A stretch of 64,000 bases of DNA from CAG-170 sp022779365 (lineage in GTDB: Bacteria; Bacillota; Clostridia; Oscillospirales; Oscillospiraceae). This document shows, one piece after another, positions 51,981 to 60,088 of this stretch. The notes under the pieces are model-generated. The model was not told the origin of the DNA. It saw only the letters and a list, made by a program, of their open reading frames with translations, and ran no database searches. The stretch covers positions 1 through 64,000 of the forward strand of contig JALFSI010000025.1 in assembly GCA_022779365.1 (NCBI GenBank). The letters run 5' to 3'. The number at the start of each line of letters is the position of its first letter. The first letter of the stretch is position 1. Made by a program: the position numbers and the translations under genes.

Positions 51981-52159
51981 GGCATACGGCGCGGCATCGC
52001 CACGCGCAGCTCGCCGATAAAATAGCTCCGCGCGAATGCCGGCAGGCAGTCCCGGCAGACCGCGCGCCCGTCCGGCTCATAATAGCTCTCGCCCGCGTAA
52101 ATTTCCCCGCCGCACAGGCTGCACCACCGCGCGACCACGTCCTCCGGCGCGTCCGGCAT
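51977..52159 (-). CDS. Small zinc-finger protein of the phage-like control operon
   Basis: 60 residues from the ATG at 52159, with two CXXC pairs (CSLCGGEI and CRDCLPAF) forming one zinc knuckle. No SD precedes this ATG. GGAGGGG lies further upstream, 5 nt before an in-frame ACG (52192), which would add NAKQPKPY to the N-terminus, so a non-standard start is possible. First gene after the minus-strand promoter at 52232-52260. Function unknown. Confidence 0.65.
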   Translation of the reverse strand: MPDAPEDVVARWCSLCGGEIYAGESYYEPDGRAVCRDCLPAFARSYFIGELRVAMPRRMP

Positions 52160-52231
52160 ATACGGCTTTGGCTGCTTTGCGTTCGTAGTGACCCCTCCGT
52201 TTCGGAATGATTACCAAATATTTACATTTAG

Positions 52232-52260
52232 AGCATACTACACGAACTGTGTGATGTCAA
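52232..52260 (-). promoter_or_regulatory. Promoter with embedded dyad for the small control operon
   Basis: Minus-strand -35 TTGACA (52255-52260), 17-bp spacer, -10 TATGCT (52232-52237). The spacer contains the dyad ACAC-GAACT-GTGT (52240-52252), well placed for repression by the divergent XRE protein. Confidence 0.75.
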
Positions 52261-52301
52261 GTGTAAAATTACAAATTTTAGGAAATCAGGAGGACGAGGA
52301 C

Positions 52302-52646
52302 ATGATCGGAGCACGGATCGCCGCGCTGCGGCGGCAGAAAAAACTCAGCCAGCAGGCGCTGGCGCGGCAGGTGGGCGTGAGCGCGAGCGCGATCGGGATG
52401 TACGAACAGGGGCGGCGCGAGCCGGACTGCCAGACGCTGGTGAAGCTCGCGGCGGTGCTGGATGCGACGACGGATTTTCTGCTCACGGGGCAGGCGCAGC
52501 CGCGCGATTTCGCGGCGCTGTGCGAGCTCGCGCAGACGGCGCTGTCGCACCTCGACGGGCGCTTGACATTACAGGGAACGGACGGCGAGAGCCGTCCGTT
52601 TGACGCGCGTGAGCTTGCGATGCTGCTGGCGGCGCTGCTCGGTTGA
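52302..52646 (+). CDS. XRE-family transcriptional repressor
   Basis: 114 residues. Classic HTH_3 at residues 1-57 (IGARIAALRRQKKLSQQALARQVGVSASAIGMYEQGRREPD) followed by LVKLAAVLDATTDFLLTG and a short C-terminal helical part. SD AGGAGG at 8-nt spacing fixes the start at 52302. Divergent from the zinc-finger/sigma-like operon, and the dyad in that promoter is the likely operator. Arrangement resembles a phage immunity region. tadA follows with its own promoter. Confidence 0.92.
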   Translation: MIGARIAALRRQKKLSQQALARQVGVSASAIGMYEQGRREPDCQTLVKLAAVLDATTDFLLTGQAQPRDFAALCELAQTALSHLDGRLTLQGTDGESRPFDARELAMLLAALLG

Positions 52647-52671
52647 CGCGGCGGCGGCGGTATATTACAAT
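52643..52671 (+). promoter_or_regulatory. Promoter of tadA
   Basis: -35 TTGACG (52643-52648), 17-bp spacer, -10 TACAAT (52666-52671). The -35 overlaps the stop codon of the XRE gene. Confidence 0.7.
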
Positions 52672-52705
52672 GTAGAAAAAACGCAGAAATACGGGAGGGA
52701 CGCGG

Positions 52706-53167
52706 ATGGACGACGAAAAATTCATGCGCGAGGCGCTGGCGCTGGCGCAGGCGGCGGCGGACGAGGGCGAGGTGCCGGTCGGCTGCGTGGTCGTGCGGGG
52801 CGAGGAGATCGTCGGGCGCGGGCGCAACCGCCGCGAGAGCGCGAAAAGCGCGCTGGCGCACGCCGAGATCGAAGCGATCGCCGAGGCGTGCCGGAATCTT
52901 GGCGGCTGGCGGCTGTGGCAGTGCACGCTGTATGTGACGCTCGAGCCGTGCCCGATGTGTGCCGGCGCGATCATCAACGCGCGCCTGCCGCGCGTGGTCT
53001 ACGGCGCAAAAGAACCCACCAACGGCTGCTGCGGCTCGGCGGTCGATCTGTTCATGCTCCCATGCAGCCAAAAGCCGGAGCTCGTGCCGGGCGTGCTGGA
53101 AGAAGAATGCTCAGCCATGCTGAGCGCGTTTTTCAGAAGATTACGGGAAAAACGCAAAGCCGAATAA
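52706..53167 (+). CDS. tadA: tRNA-specific adenosine deaminase
   Basis: 153 residues of the cytidine deaminase fold. The catalytic HAEIEAI motif (zinc-binding His and catalytic Glu) and the PCPMCAGAI zinc cysteines are present. Converts A34 to inosine in tRNA-Arg(ACG). SD GGGAGGG. Normal length. SRP RNA and dnaX, which often follow tadA in Firmicutes, are not seen here. Confidence 0.95.
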   Translation: MDDEKFMREALALAQAAADEGEVPVGCVVVRGEEIVGRGRNRRESAKSALAHAEIEAIAEACRNLGGWRLWQCTLYVTLEPCPMCAGAIINARLPRVVYGAKEPTNGCCGSAVDLFMLPCSQKPELVPGVLEEECSAMLSAFFRRLREKRKAE

Positions 53168-53173
53168 AAGCAA

Positions 53174-53200
53174 GGGCAGGGAGGATCCCCTGCCCATTTT
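53174..53200 (+). terminator. Terminator of tadA
   Basis: GGGCAGGG...CCCCTGCCC hairpin followed by ATTTTT. Confidence 0.7.
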
Positions 53201-53227
53201 TGCACCGCCCGACCGGGCGGCACCCTC

Positions 53228-53341
53228 CCTTGCCTCCCCCTTTGGGGGAGGTGTCCGAGCGCAGCGAAGGACGGAGAGGGTCAATAATGAAGACCCTCTC
53301 AGTCAGCTTCGCTGACAGCTCTCCCAAAGGGAGAGCCAAGG
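53228..53341 (+). repeat. Family 1 MITE-like repeat, copy E
   Basis: 114-bp copy with CAATAATGAAGACCC at the centre and GACTTCTGCAAATC after the right end. Closely matches copy A. Confidence 0.85.
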
Positions 53342-53374
53342 GACTTCTGCAAATCGCTATTGCCTCAAAAAAGC

Positions 53375-53408
53375 GGCGGGCGGGGCAAGCCCCGCCCCTA
53401 CGTTGCGG
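53375..53408. repeat. Family 3 repeat (short copy)
   Basis: GGCGGGGCAAGCCCCGCCCCTACGTTGC, overlapping the tail of the family 1 copy E extension. The remainder of 53168-53475 has no gene. Confidence 0.5.
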
Positions 53409-53475
53409 CTAAGAGCGCCTTTTCGCCCTTTCTCGCGCTTTCCTCCTACTATAATATTTCCGGGAGGGATGTTTT

Positions 53476-53856
53476 ATGATCCGGGTACGAAAGAGGCTTC
53501 CGATCGCGCCGGTGGCGGCGGTGTTCTGCGTTGTTTTATCGCTGGTCCTGCGTGCGTTCCTGATGCCAAGCCTGTCGCGCGGGGCGTATGTTTACCGCGT
53601 TGTCGTGCGGTGCGACGGCGCGGCGAGCGCCACGCTGTATAACGCCATGGGGCAGTATTGCCGCACGGTCACATTTTCGGGCGGCGAGAGTATGCTCACC
53701 GCCCGCGCGGGCGAGTATATCCTCTGCGCCGGGGACGCGCAGGTGCGCTTTACGCTGGCGCGGGACGCGGCGGTTTCTGTCAAGGGCGGTGACGGCTGGA
53801 CGGACGGGACGGTGCTGCAATTCACCCCGCAGCCGGACTCCTGCCTCATGATTTAA
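53476..53856 (+). CDS. Small membrane-anchored protein of unknown function
   Basis: 126 residues. One N-terminal helix at about 10-32 (APVAAVFCVVLSLVLRAFLM) and an extracytoplasmic beta-rich domain (YVYRVVVRCDGAASATLYN, CRTVTFSGGESMLTARAGEYIL). SD GGGAGGG, with a TATAAT at 53450-53455 just upstream. It precedes the two-component genes by 81 bp and may be linked with them. No family recognised. Confidence 0.65.
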   Translation: MIRVRKRLPIAPVAAVFCVVLSLVLRAFLMPSLSRGAYVYRVVVRCDGAASATLYNAMGQYCRTVTFSGGESMLTARAGEYILCAGDAQVRFTLARDAAVSVKGGDGWTDGTVLQFTPQPDSCLMI

Positions 53857-53937
53857 CAGAATATTCACGCAAACGCCCCGCAGCAGGGTATAATAGGTAC
53901 AAACACAAGAGAAAAACCGCCGAGGGGAGAGAGAAAC

Positions 53938-54630
53938 ATGGCAAAAACCATTCTGGTCGTCGAGGACGATCCCAACATCGCCGACCTGTTGCAGCTTTAT
54001 TTAACGAAAGAGGGCTATACCGTCGCGCTGGCAGACGACGGCGGCAAGGGCGTGTCGCAGTTCCGCGCGGTAAAGCCCGACCTCATTCTGCTGGACATCA
54101 TGCTGCCCGTGCTCGACGGCTGGAGCGTGCTGCGCACCATCCGGCAGGAGAGCGCCGTGCCGGTCATCATGCTCACCGCCAAGGGCGAAACGCAGGACAA
54201 GGTCACGGGGCTTCATCAGGGCGCGGACGATTACATCACAAAGCCCTTTGACATGAAGGAGGTCCTCGCGCGCATCGAGGCGGTGCTGCGCCGCACCTCC
54301 AAGGACGAGGGCAAGGGCAGCAAGCGCCGTCTGGTGTTCGACAAGCTCATCATCGACCTCGACGCGTTCGAGCTGATCGTGAACGGCAAGCGCGTGGAAA
54401 CGCCGCCGAAGGAGATGGAGCTGCTGTTCCATCTTGCCTCATCCCCCAACCGCGTGTATACGCGCAACCAGCTTCTCGATGAAGTCTGGGGCTTTGACTA
54501 TTTCGGCGACAGCCGCACGGTGGACGTGCACATCAAGCGTCTGCGGGAAAAGCTCGAGGGCGTGTCGGACAAGTGGTCGCTCAAGACCGTGTGGGGCGTG
54601 GGCTATAAATTCGAGGTCCTGCCGGGATGA
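53938..54630 (+). CDS. OmpR/PhoB-family response regulator
   Basis: 230 residues. The receiver domain has acidic pocket VVEDD, phospho-acceptor Asp53 in LILLDIMLP, Thr in VIMLTAKGE and Lys in TKPFD. The C-terminal winged helix runs from KRRLVFDKLIIDL to VRGVGYKFE-like GVGYKFEV. TATAAT at 53889-53894 could be its -10. Overlaps the kinase gene by 4 bp, so the pair is coupled. Together with the following HtrA gene it suggests an envelope-stress circuit. Confidence 0.95.
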   Translation: MAKTILVVEDDPNIADLLQLYLTKEGYTVALADDGGKGVSQFRAVKPDLILLDIMLPVLDGWSVLRTIRQESAVPVIMLTAKGETQDKVTGLHQGADDYITKPFDMKEVLARIEAVLRRTSKDEGKGSKRRLVFDKLIIDLDAFELIVNGKRVETPPKEMELLFHLASSPNRVYTRNQLLDEVWGFDYFGDSRTVDVHIKRLREKLEGVSDKWSLKTVWGVGYKFEVLPG

Positions 54631-56069
54631 ACACCATGTTCCGCAGGCAGTTCGTGCTCATCACGGTGCTGCTGCTGCTTTGTATGCTGTTCACGGGCGT
54701 CGCGTACCGCTTCTGGATGCTCGACACCGTGGAAACGGAAAATCAGCGGACGCTTTATCACGACGCAAAGGCGGCTGCCGCCTTTGCCCGCGCGTACAAC
54801 ACCACGGGTGAGCTGGAGAGCAACTGGGATTTTCGCATGGGGCTGTCGTTCGTCTCATCCGTCAGTGACGCCGAGGCGCTGATCTGCGACCCCGACGGCG
54901 TGGTGCGCCTGTGCTCGTGTGAGCAGTTCCTGTGCGAGCACATCGGAAAGACCGTGGACGCGGCGCTGCTGCGCCAGATCGACGCAAGCGGCAGCGTCGT
55001 CGGCAGCGCGGGCAGCGGCGAGGCGCTTTCGGAGCTGTATTCCGACAGCCGCAGTCTCGCCGGCGTGCCGATCGTCTCTGCGTCCGCCGGGCAGACGATT
55101 GGCTATGTGATCGTCTCCGCGCCGACCACACAGCTCGACGCGTTCATGCGCCGCAGCTCCACGCTGTTTCTGGCGACGGCGGCGCTTGCCATCGTGATCG
55201 CGCTGGCAGCGGCGAGCCTGCTCTCCCGCACGCAGGTGCGCCCGCTGGCGCAGGTCGCTGAGGCGGCGCGGCAGTTTGGTCACGGCGATTTTGAAACGCG
55301 TGTCAGCGTCCCGCCCAGCAGCCCCGAGGAGATCCTGGAGCTGGCGACGGCGTTCAATACCATGGCGGAGAGCATCCAGCGCGCCGAGCAGCGGCGCGAC
55401 GAGTTCGTGGCAAACGTCTCGCACGAGCTGAAAACGCCGATGACGAGCATCGGCGGCTTTATCGACGGGATGCTCGACGGGACGATCCCGCCCGAGCAGC
55501 ACGCGCATTATATGCAGATCGTCCAGCAGGAGGTGCGCAGGCTGTCAAGGCTGGTGCGCAGTATGCTCGACGTGTCGCGCCTGCAGGCAAAGGGCGTTGA
55601 GGAATCGCGCAAAACGCGCTTTGATATTGCCGAGATCATCAGCGACGTGCTCATCTCGTTTGAGCAGAAGATCAACAACCGCCGCTTACAGGTGAGCGTG
55701 AACCTGCCCGACCGGGCGCTGTTCACCCGCGCCGACCGCGACGGCATCCAGCAGGTGCTGTATAATCTGGTGGATAACGCCATCAAATTCTGCCCGGAGG
55801 GCGGGATGCTGGGCATCCGGCTCGCGCAGGAGGGCGGCAAGGCGGTGGTGAGCGTGCAGAACACGGGCAAGACCATCCCGCCGGGGGAGCTTCCGCTGCT
55901 GTTTGAACGGTTCCACAAGGCCGACCGCAGCCGCTCGGCTGACCGCGAGAGCTGGGGTCTGGGGCTGTACATCGTAAAGACCATTCTGGACGCGCACGGC
56001 GAGGACATCCGCGCCGAGAGTCATGACGGCGTGACGACCTTCCGCTTCACGCTGAGTGTGGTGCGCTGA
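54627..56069 (+). CDS. Sensor histidine kinase
   Basis: 480 residues. TM1 near 8-27, extracellular sensor to about 165, TM2 at about 173-195, HAMP (RTQVRPLAQVAEAARQFGHGDFETRV), HisKA with phospho-His in FVANVSHELKTPM, and HATPase_c with the N box LYNLVDNAIKF and a WGLGLYIVK G box. The usual DNGPGI G1 box is replaced by NTGKTIP, a variant seen in several Firmicute kinases. Ligand unknown. Confidence 0.94.
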   Translation: MNTMFRRQFVLITVLLLLCMLFTGVAYRFWMLDTVETENQRTLYHDAKAAAAFARAYNTTGELESNWDFRMGLSFVSSVSDAEALICDPDGVVRLCSCEQFLCEHIGKTVDAALLRQIDASGSVVGSAGSGEALSELYSDSRSLAGVPIVSASAGQTIGYVIVSAPTTQLDAFMRRSSTLFLATAALAIVIALAAASLLSRTQVRPLAQVAEAARQFGHGDFETRVSVPPSSPEEILELATAFNTMAESIQRAEQRRDEFVANVSHELKTPMTSIGGFIDGMLDGTIPPEQHAHYMQIVQQEVRRLSRLVRSMLDVSRLQAKGVEESRKTRFDIAEIISDVLISFEQKINNRRLQVSVNLPDRALFTRADRDGIQQVLYNLVDNAIKFCPEGGMLGIRLAQEGGKAVVSVQNTGKTIPPGELPLLFERFHKADRSRSADRESWGLGLYIVKTILDAHGEDIRAESHDGVTTFRFTLSVVR

Positions 56070-56104
56070 CCAGATCATCGCATTCTTCTTGAGAGGGGAT
56101 TCCT

Positions 56105-57442
56105 ATGGATTATCCGAATGACCGCCGGGACGGGTATTACGACGACAATACCGTCGAGCAAACGCCCTGGCAGAGCTATACCGAGCCGATGCGCACGCCG
56201 TGCCGCCGCAAGGGTCACGGCTGGATCGTGCTCGTCGCGGTGCTGATCGTGGCGCTGGCGGCGGCGATCGGCATCTGGCGCTGGGTGCAGAACTATTCCG
56301 TGCAGCTTGAGCGCACGCCGGACGGCATGACGCTGCGCGTGGAGGAGCGCACGGCAGACACCGCCGAGCCGGAGCCCGCGCAGACGGCTGAGGCGGAAAC
56401 GCCGGAGGACGCGTCCGCCGCCGCGCCAAGCCCGCAGCCCGTCGCCGGGGATACGCTGCACTCCGCCACGGAGCTGACGCTCCAGCCGGGGCGCGCGGGC
56501 GCGCCGACCGCGTCGTCCGACGATGTGGACGCGCTGAGCTTGCAGGAAATTTACGAAAAGATGATCCCCAGCGTCGTGTCCATCGTCACCAACGCCGGCA
56601 CGGGCACGGGCATCGTGATGTCGGAGGATGGCTATCTCATCACGAACTGCCATGTCATCGCGCAGGCGCAGCAGATCTCCGCCATGACGTGGGATGAGAC
56701 GACGTATACCGCCGCGCTCGTCGGCAGCGACGAGGCGAGCGACCTCGCCGTTTTGAAGATCGAGCCAGACGAGGCGCTCATCGCCGCCGAGTTCGGCGAT
56801 TCGGACGCGCTGCGCGTGGGCGATACGGTCGTCGCCATCGGCGACCCCCTGGGCGTGAAGCTGCGCGGTACGATGACGAACGGCATCGTCTCCGCCATCA
56901 ACCGCAACCTTATGGTCAACGACCGCGAGATGACGCTCATCCAGACGAACGCCGCGCTCAATAACGGCAACTCCGGCGGGCCGCTCATCAACTGCTATGG
57001 GCAGGTCGTGGGCGTGAACGCCGTCAAGCTCAGCTCGTATTATTCGCAGGCGACCGTGGAGGGGCTCGGCTTCGCCATTCCCATCTCCACGGCAAAACCC
57101 ATCATCGACGAGCTGATCCAGAACGGCTATGTCGCCGGACGTCCCGCCATCGGCATCTCCGGCGAGCAGCTCCCCGCCGCCGCGCGCGTGTACTACGGTC
57201 TGCCGGAGGGCGTGTACGTCACCTACGTCGCGCCCGACAGCGGCGCGTGGGAGGCGGGCGTGCGCAAGGGCGACATCATCACTGCCATAAGCGGCACCGC
57301 CGTGAGCAGCGTAGACGCGCTCAACACCGTCAAAAACCGCTACTCCGCCGGCGACACCATCACCCTGACGATCTACCGCAGCGGTCAGACCGCCGACGTA
57401 GACATCACCCTCATGGACGAAGCCCTGCAAACGGAGCAATAA
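56105..57442 (+). CDS. HtrA/DegP-family trypsin-like serine protease with PDZ domain
   Basis: 445 residues. Cytoplasmic N-terminus, one membrane helix at about 38-60, an Ala/Glu linker, and an S1C protease domain with the triad in TNCHVI, SDLAVLKI and NGNSGGPL. One PDZ domain follows from about residue 345 (GVYVTYVAPDSGAWEAGVRKGDIITAISG). It degrades misfolded surface proteins. It lies 35 bp after the kinase on the same strand and is probably part of its regulon. Confidence 0.94.
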   Translation: MDYPNDRRDGYYDDNTVEQTPWQSYTEPMRTPCRRKGHGWIVLVAVLIVALAAAIGIWRWVQNYSVQLERTPDGMTLRVEERTADTAEPEPAQTAEAETPEDASAAAPSPQPVAGDTLHSATELTLQPGRAGAPTASSDDVDALSLQEIYEKMIPSVVSIVTNAGTGTGIVMSEDGYLITNCHVIAQAQQISAMTWDETTYTAALVGSDEASDLAVLKIEPDEALIAAEFGDSDALRVGDTVVAIGDPLGVKLRGTMTNGIVSAINRNLMVNDREMTLIQTNAALNNGNSGGPLINCYGQVVGVNAVKLSSYYSQATVEGLGFAIPISTAKPIIDELIQNGYVAGRPAIGISGEQLPAAARVYYGLPEGVYVTYVAPDSGAWEAGVRKGDIITAISGTAVSSVDALNTVKNRYSAGDTITLTIYRSGQTADVDITLMDEALQTEQ

Positions 57443-57473
57443 AAAAAGCCCCTCCCACCGGGAGGGGCTTTTT
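57442..57473 (+). terminator. Terminator of the rr-hk-htrA operon
   Basis: AAGCCCCTCCC-ACC-GGGAGGGGCTT hairpin followed by TTT. Confidence 0.8.
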
Positions 57474-57525
57474 GCACCGATCGAAGCCCCTTGGACTTTT
57501 GCAAATCCGCCGCTGCGGTGTGCAG

Positions 57526-57648
57526 CCTTGCCTCTCCCTATGGGAGAGGTGTCCGAGCGCAGCGAGGACGGAGAGGATCAGCACTGACCATGCCGCAAGA
57601 CCCTCTCAGTCAGCTTCGCTGACAGCTCTCCCAGAGGGAGAGCCAAGG
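57526..57648 (+). repeat. Family 1 MITE-like repeat, copy F
   Basis: 123-bp copy with a longer centre ending GCAAGACCC, the bases found at the end of the DUF559 gene. That implies a deletion breakpoint different from copies A and E. GGCTTCTGCAAATC follows the right end. A related fragment lies at 57486-57508. Confidence 0.85.
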
Positions 57649-57682
57649 GGCTTCTGCAAATCCTCCGCTGCCACAAAAAATA

Positions 57683-57708
57683 GCGGGAGAAGCGATCGCT
57701 CCTCCCGC
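57683..57708 (-). terminator. Terminator of galM
   Basis: GCGGGAG...CTCCCGC hairpin with AGCGATCGCT loop region. On the minus strand TATTTTTTG follows. Confidence 0.7.
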
Positions 57709-57716
57709 CCATCGTC

Positions 57717-58676
57717 TCAAAACTCCAGCCGGATATAATGCTCCGCCGTTACGCCTGCGGGCAGATAGGGCTGGCTGAACGCCGGGACATTGACGGCGTT
57801 CGGCGCGAACTGCGGCTCGAGCGCCACGCCCTCGTGGGCGTGATACTGCCGCGTCTTGCCCGCGACGTTCATGTCCGCGTCGCCGGAATAGAGCTGGATG
57901 CACGGCATATCCGTGTAAATTTCGACCTTCCGCCCCGAGCGCGCGCCCTCCAGCGTCGCGGCGTGCTGCCCGCGCAGGACAAAATTGATGTCATACTCCT
58001 CACCCGGCGTGCGCGAGACGGGGCGCGGCGCGGTGAAGTCAAACGCCGTCCCGGCGACAGGCTCGACCGTCCCCAGCGGGATCAGCTCCGCGTCCACGGG
58101 CGTATAGGCGTCTGCGTAGATGGTCAGGCGGTTCGACACCGCGTCCCCGACCTCGCCGTCCATATTGAAGTAGATGTGACTCGTCGGCGCCCAAACGGTG
58201 TCGCGGTCGCTGCGGGCGGAAAACTCGATGTGCAGTGTGCGCCCCGTGACGCGGTAGGTCACGCTGTGCGCGAGCGTGCCGGGGTAGCCGTCCTCGCCGT
58301 CGGGCGAAACGGCGCTCATGCGCACGCCGTCCGCCAGCTCCTCCACGCGGTAAAATACGCGGTGGAAGCCGCCCGTGCCGCCGTGCAGATGGTTTTCGCC
58401 CTCGTTTTTCGTCAGGTGGTACGTCTCGCCGTTTAAGACAAATTCGCCGCGCGCGATGCGGTTTGCCGTGCGCCCGACATTCGCGCAGACGTAGCCGGGA
58501 TTGACGTTGTAGTCCTCCCCGCGCGGAAAGCCGAGCACGACGTCCACGCCGTCCACGACCAGGCTCTGAAGCGCCGCGCCGAAGTCCAGGACGCTGGCGC
58601 GCAGCGCGTCATTTCCAAACGTGTATCTCGTCACAGCGCGCCCCGCCACCGCGCCAAAAGCCTCTTTCTGCATCAT
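57717..58676 (-). CDS. galM: Aldose 1-epimerase (galactose mutarotase)
   Basis: 319 residues. Interconverts alpha and beta anomers of aldohexoses. Motifs are NPGYVCANVGRTANRIARGEF, NEGENHLHGGTGGF (substrate His), TSHIYFN (catalytic His) and AQPEF-like FEFDPQFAP: here GVALEPQFAPNAVN with the catalytic Glu. SD AGGAGGG fixes the start at 58676 or the adjacent ATG. Monocistronic, with no other galactose genes nearby. Confidence 0.9.
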   Translation of the reverse strand: MMQKEAFGAVAGRAVTRYTFGNDALRASVLDFGAALQSLVVDGVDVVLGFPRGEDYNVNPGYVCANVGRTANRIARGEFVLNGETYHLTKNEGENHLHGGTGGFHRVFYRVEELADGVRMSAVSPDGEDGYPGTLAHSVTYRVTGRTLHIEFSARSDRDTVWAPTSHIYFNMDGEVGDAVSNRLTIYADAYTPVDAELIPLGTVEPVAGTAFDFTAPRPVSRTPGEEYDINFVLRGQHAATLEGARSGRKVEIYTDMPCIQLYSGDADMNVAGKTRQYHAHEGVALEPQFAPNAVNVPAFSQPYLPAGVTAEHYIRLEF

Positions 58677-58763
58677 AACACCCTCCTGAAAACCGGGCTT
58701 GCCCGTAGTATGCCCAGTATACCACCCGCGCGGCGGAATGTCTATCCCGTTTGCGCGCTGCAA

Positions 58764-58801
58764 AAACCCTCCCGCCGTCTGTTCGGACGGCGGGAGGGTT
58801 T
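58764..58801 (-). terminator. Terminator of the divIVA operon
   Basis: Perfect 16-bp stem (58764-58779 with 58786-58801), followed on the minus strand by TTTTTG. Confidence 0.85.
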
Positions 58802-58809
58802 CCTTTCAT

Positions 58810-59520
58810 TCAACTCCCCGACGTGGGATCGTAATTCTTGCCGAATTTCAGATCGGTAAATTTGATCGTCGCGCTTTCGGGGTGCGAGGGGGTGGCGGGT
58901 GCGGGGGCGGGCTTGGCGTCGTTCGGACCGACCAGCTTCTCCAGGTTCTCCGAAATTTCGCTGGCGATCTCCTGCGCCGACTCCGCCGGGGCGGCGGGAG
59001 CGGCGGGCTCGTGTGCCTGCCAGTCATAGGGCTTCTCGTGCGCGGGCTTTTCCGCCTTCGGCTGCTCGGCGGCAGCCTCCTGCCTGAGGTCGCGATTCTT
59101 GAGCGTTTCCAGCAGGTCCAGATGCCCGCGGATGTCCTGCTCGATCACGTCGATGAAGTTCAGCGCTGTCTGCCGCGCGCAGCGCAGGCGCTCCTGCTCC
59201 TCGGCGATATGACCGTCCAGCGAGGACTGCTCGGCGTTTTGCAGCATCGCGGCGCATTTGCGCTCCGCCTCGGCGACCATCTGGTCGCACTTCTGCTGCG
59301 CCGCCGCCAGCGCCTGCTGCGCGCCGGACTGCTGCTGACGCAGCTCCTCAAATTTTTCCACCAGCACGCGCAGCTTCGCGCGCAGGGTGTCATTTTCCTT
59401 ATACAGGGCGATATAGTCGTCGGTCAGCGGTTCGAGAAACGCATCGACCTGCTGCATATCGTAGCCGCCGAAGACCGCCTTGGAGAACGTCTGCTCCTGG
59501 ATCTGCTGAGGTGTAAACAT
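58810..59520 (-). CDS. divIVA: Cell division/polarity protein DivIVA
   Basis: 236 residues. The N-terminal membrane-binding and crossover region (PQQIQEQTFSKAVFGGYDMQQVDAFLEPLTDDY) is typical of DivIVA. A long coiled coil and a Pro/Ala-rich tail follow. It binds negatively curved membrane at septa and poles. It lies downstream of sepF in the order conserved near the Firmicute ylm cluster; ylmG and ylmH are absent here. Confidence 0.9.
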   Translation of the reverse strand: MFTPQQIQEQTFSKAVFGGYDMQQVDAFLEPLTDDYIALYKENDTLRAKLRVLVEKFEELRQQQSGAQQALAAAQQKCDQMVAEAERKCAAMLQNAEQSSLDGHIAEEQERLRCARQTALNFIDVIEQDIRGHLDLLETLKNRDLRQEAAAEQPKAEKPAHEKPYDWQAHEPAAPAAPAESAQEIASEISENLEKLVGPNDAKPAPAPATPSHPESATIKFTDLKFGKNYDPTSGS

Positions 59521-59554
59521 TGATATTCCTCCCGGACAAATGGTCTGCTGCGCT

Positions 59555-60064
59555 TTACAGGTACAGCCCGCTGTTCTCCAGCTCGTCGATCAGATCGCCC
59601 ACGATGTCCACGTTGTAGGGCGTGATGATGTAGGTGCTGATGGCGATCTTTTTGATCTTGCCGTCGAGCGCGTAGGCGCAGCCGGACAGGAAATCGACCA
59701 GCCGCCGCGCGACGTCCTTGTTCGTCGCCTCCAGATTGAGCACGACCGCGTGCTTGCTGCGCAGATGGTCGGCGATGTCGGACACGTTATCAAAGCGGTC
59801 GGGCTTGACCAGAACCACCTGCATCTGCGCGGTGGTGTGGATGTTCACGACCTTGCTGCCGCCGGGCGTGCGGCGGGCAGACGGAGTCTGATCCAGATCC
59901 GACGTATCAAAGTCGGAAAAAGACGACGGCGCTGCCGAGCTCGCGGCGCTGGACGCGCTGCGGCGGGAGGAACGGGCGGGCTTGACGTCCTCGTCGAAAT
60001 CGTCAAATTCGTCGTCCTCGCTGTACGGCTTCGCCAGCTTTTTCAGTTCATCCATGAATCCCAT
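59555..60064 (-). CDS. sepF: Cell division protein SepF
   Basis: 169 residues. N-terminal amphipathic membrane-binding helix (GFMDELKKLAKPY), an acidic/Ser-rich linker, and a C-terminal SepF core (VNIHTTAQMQVVLVKPDRFDNVSDIADHLRSKHAVVLNLEATNKDVARRLVDFLSGCAYALDG begins at about residue 76). It anchors FtsZ to the membrane. Placed between yggS and divIVA, as usual. Confidence 0.95.
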   Translation of the reverse strand: MGFMDELKKLAKPYSEDDEFDDFDEDVKPARSSRRSASSAASSAAPSSFSDFDTSDLDQTPSARRTPGGSKVVNIHTTAQMQVVLVKPDRFDNVSDIADHLRSKHAVVLNLEATNKDVARRLVDFLSGCAYALDGKIKKIAISTYIITPYNVDIVGDLIDELENSGLYL

Positions 60065-60088
60065 GATGGTTTCCTCCAGTATTCCTAA

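Noticed and set aside
53168..53475. SRP RNA gene after tadA
   Set aside because: The conserved GGTCAGGTCCGGAAGGAAGC-type core is not present. The gap holds a terminator and two repeats.
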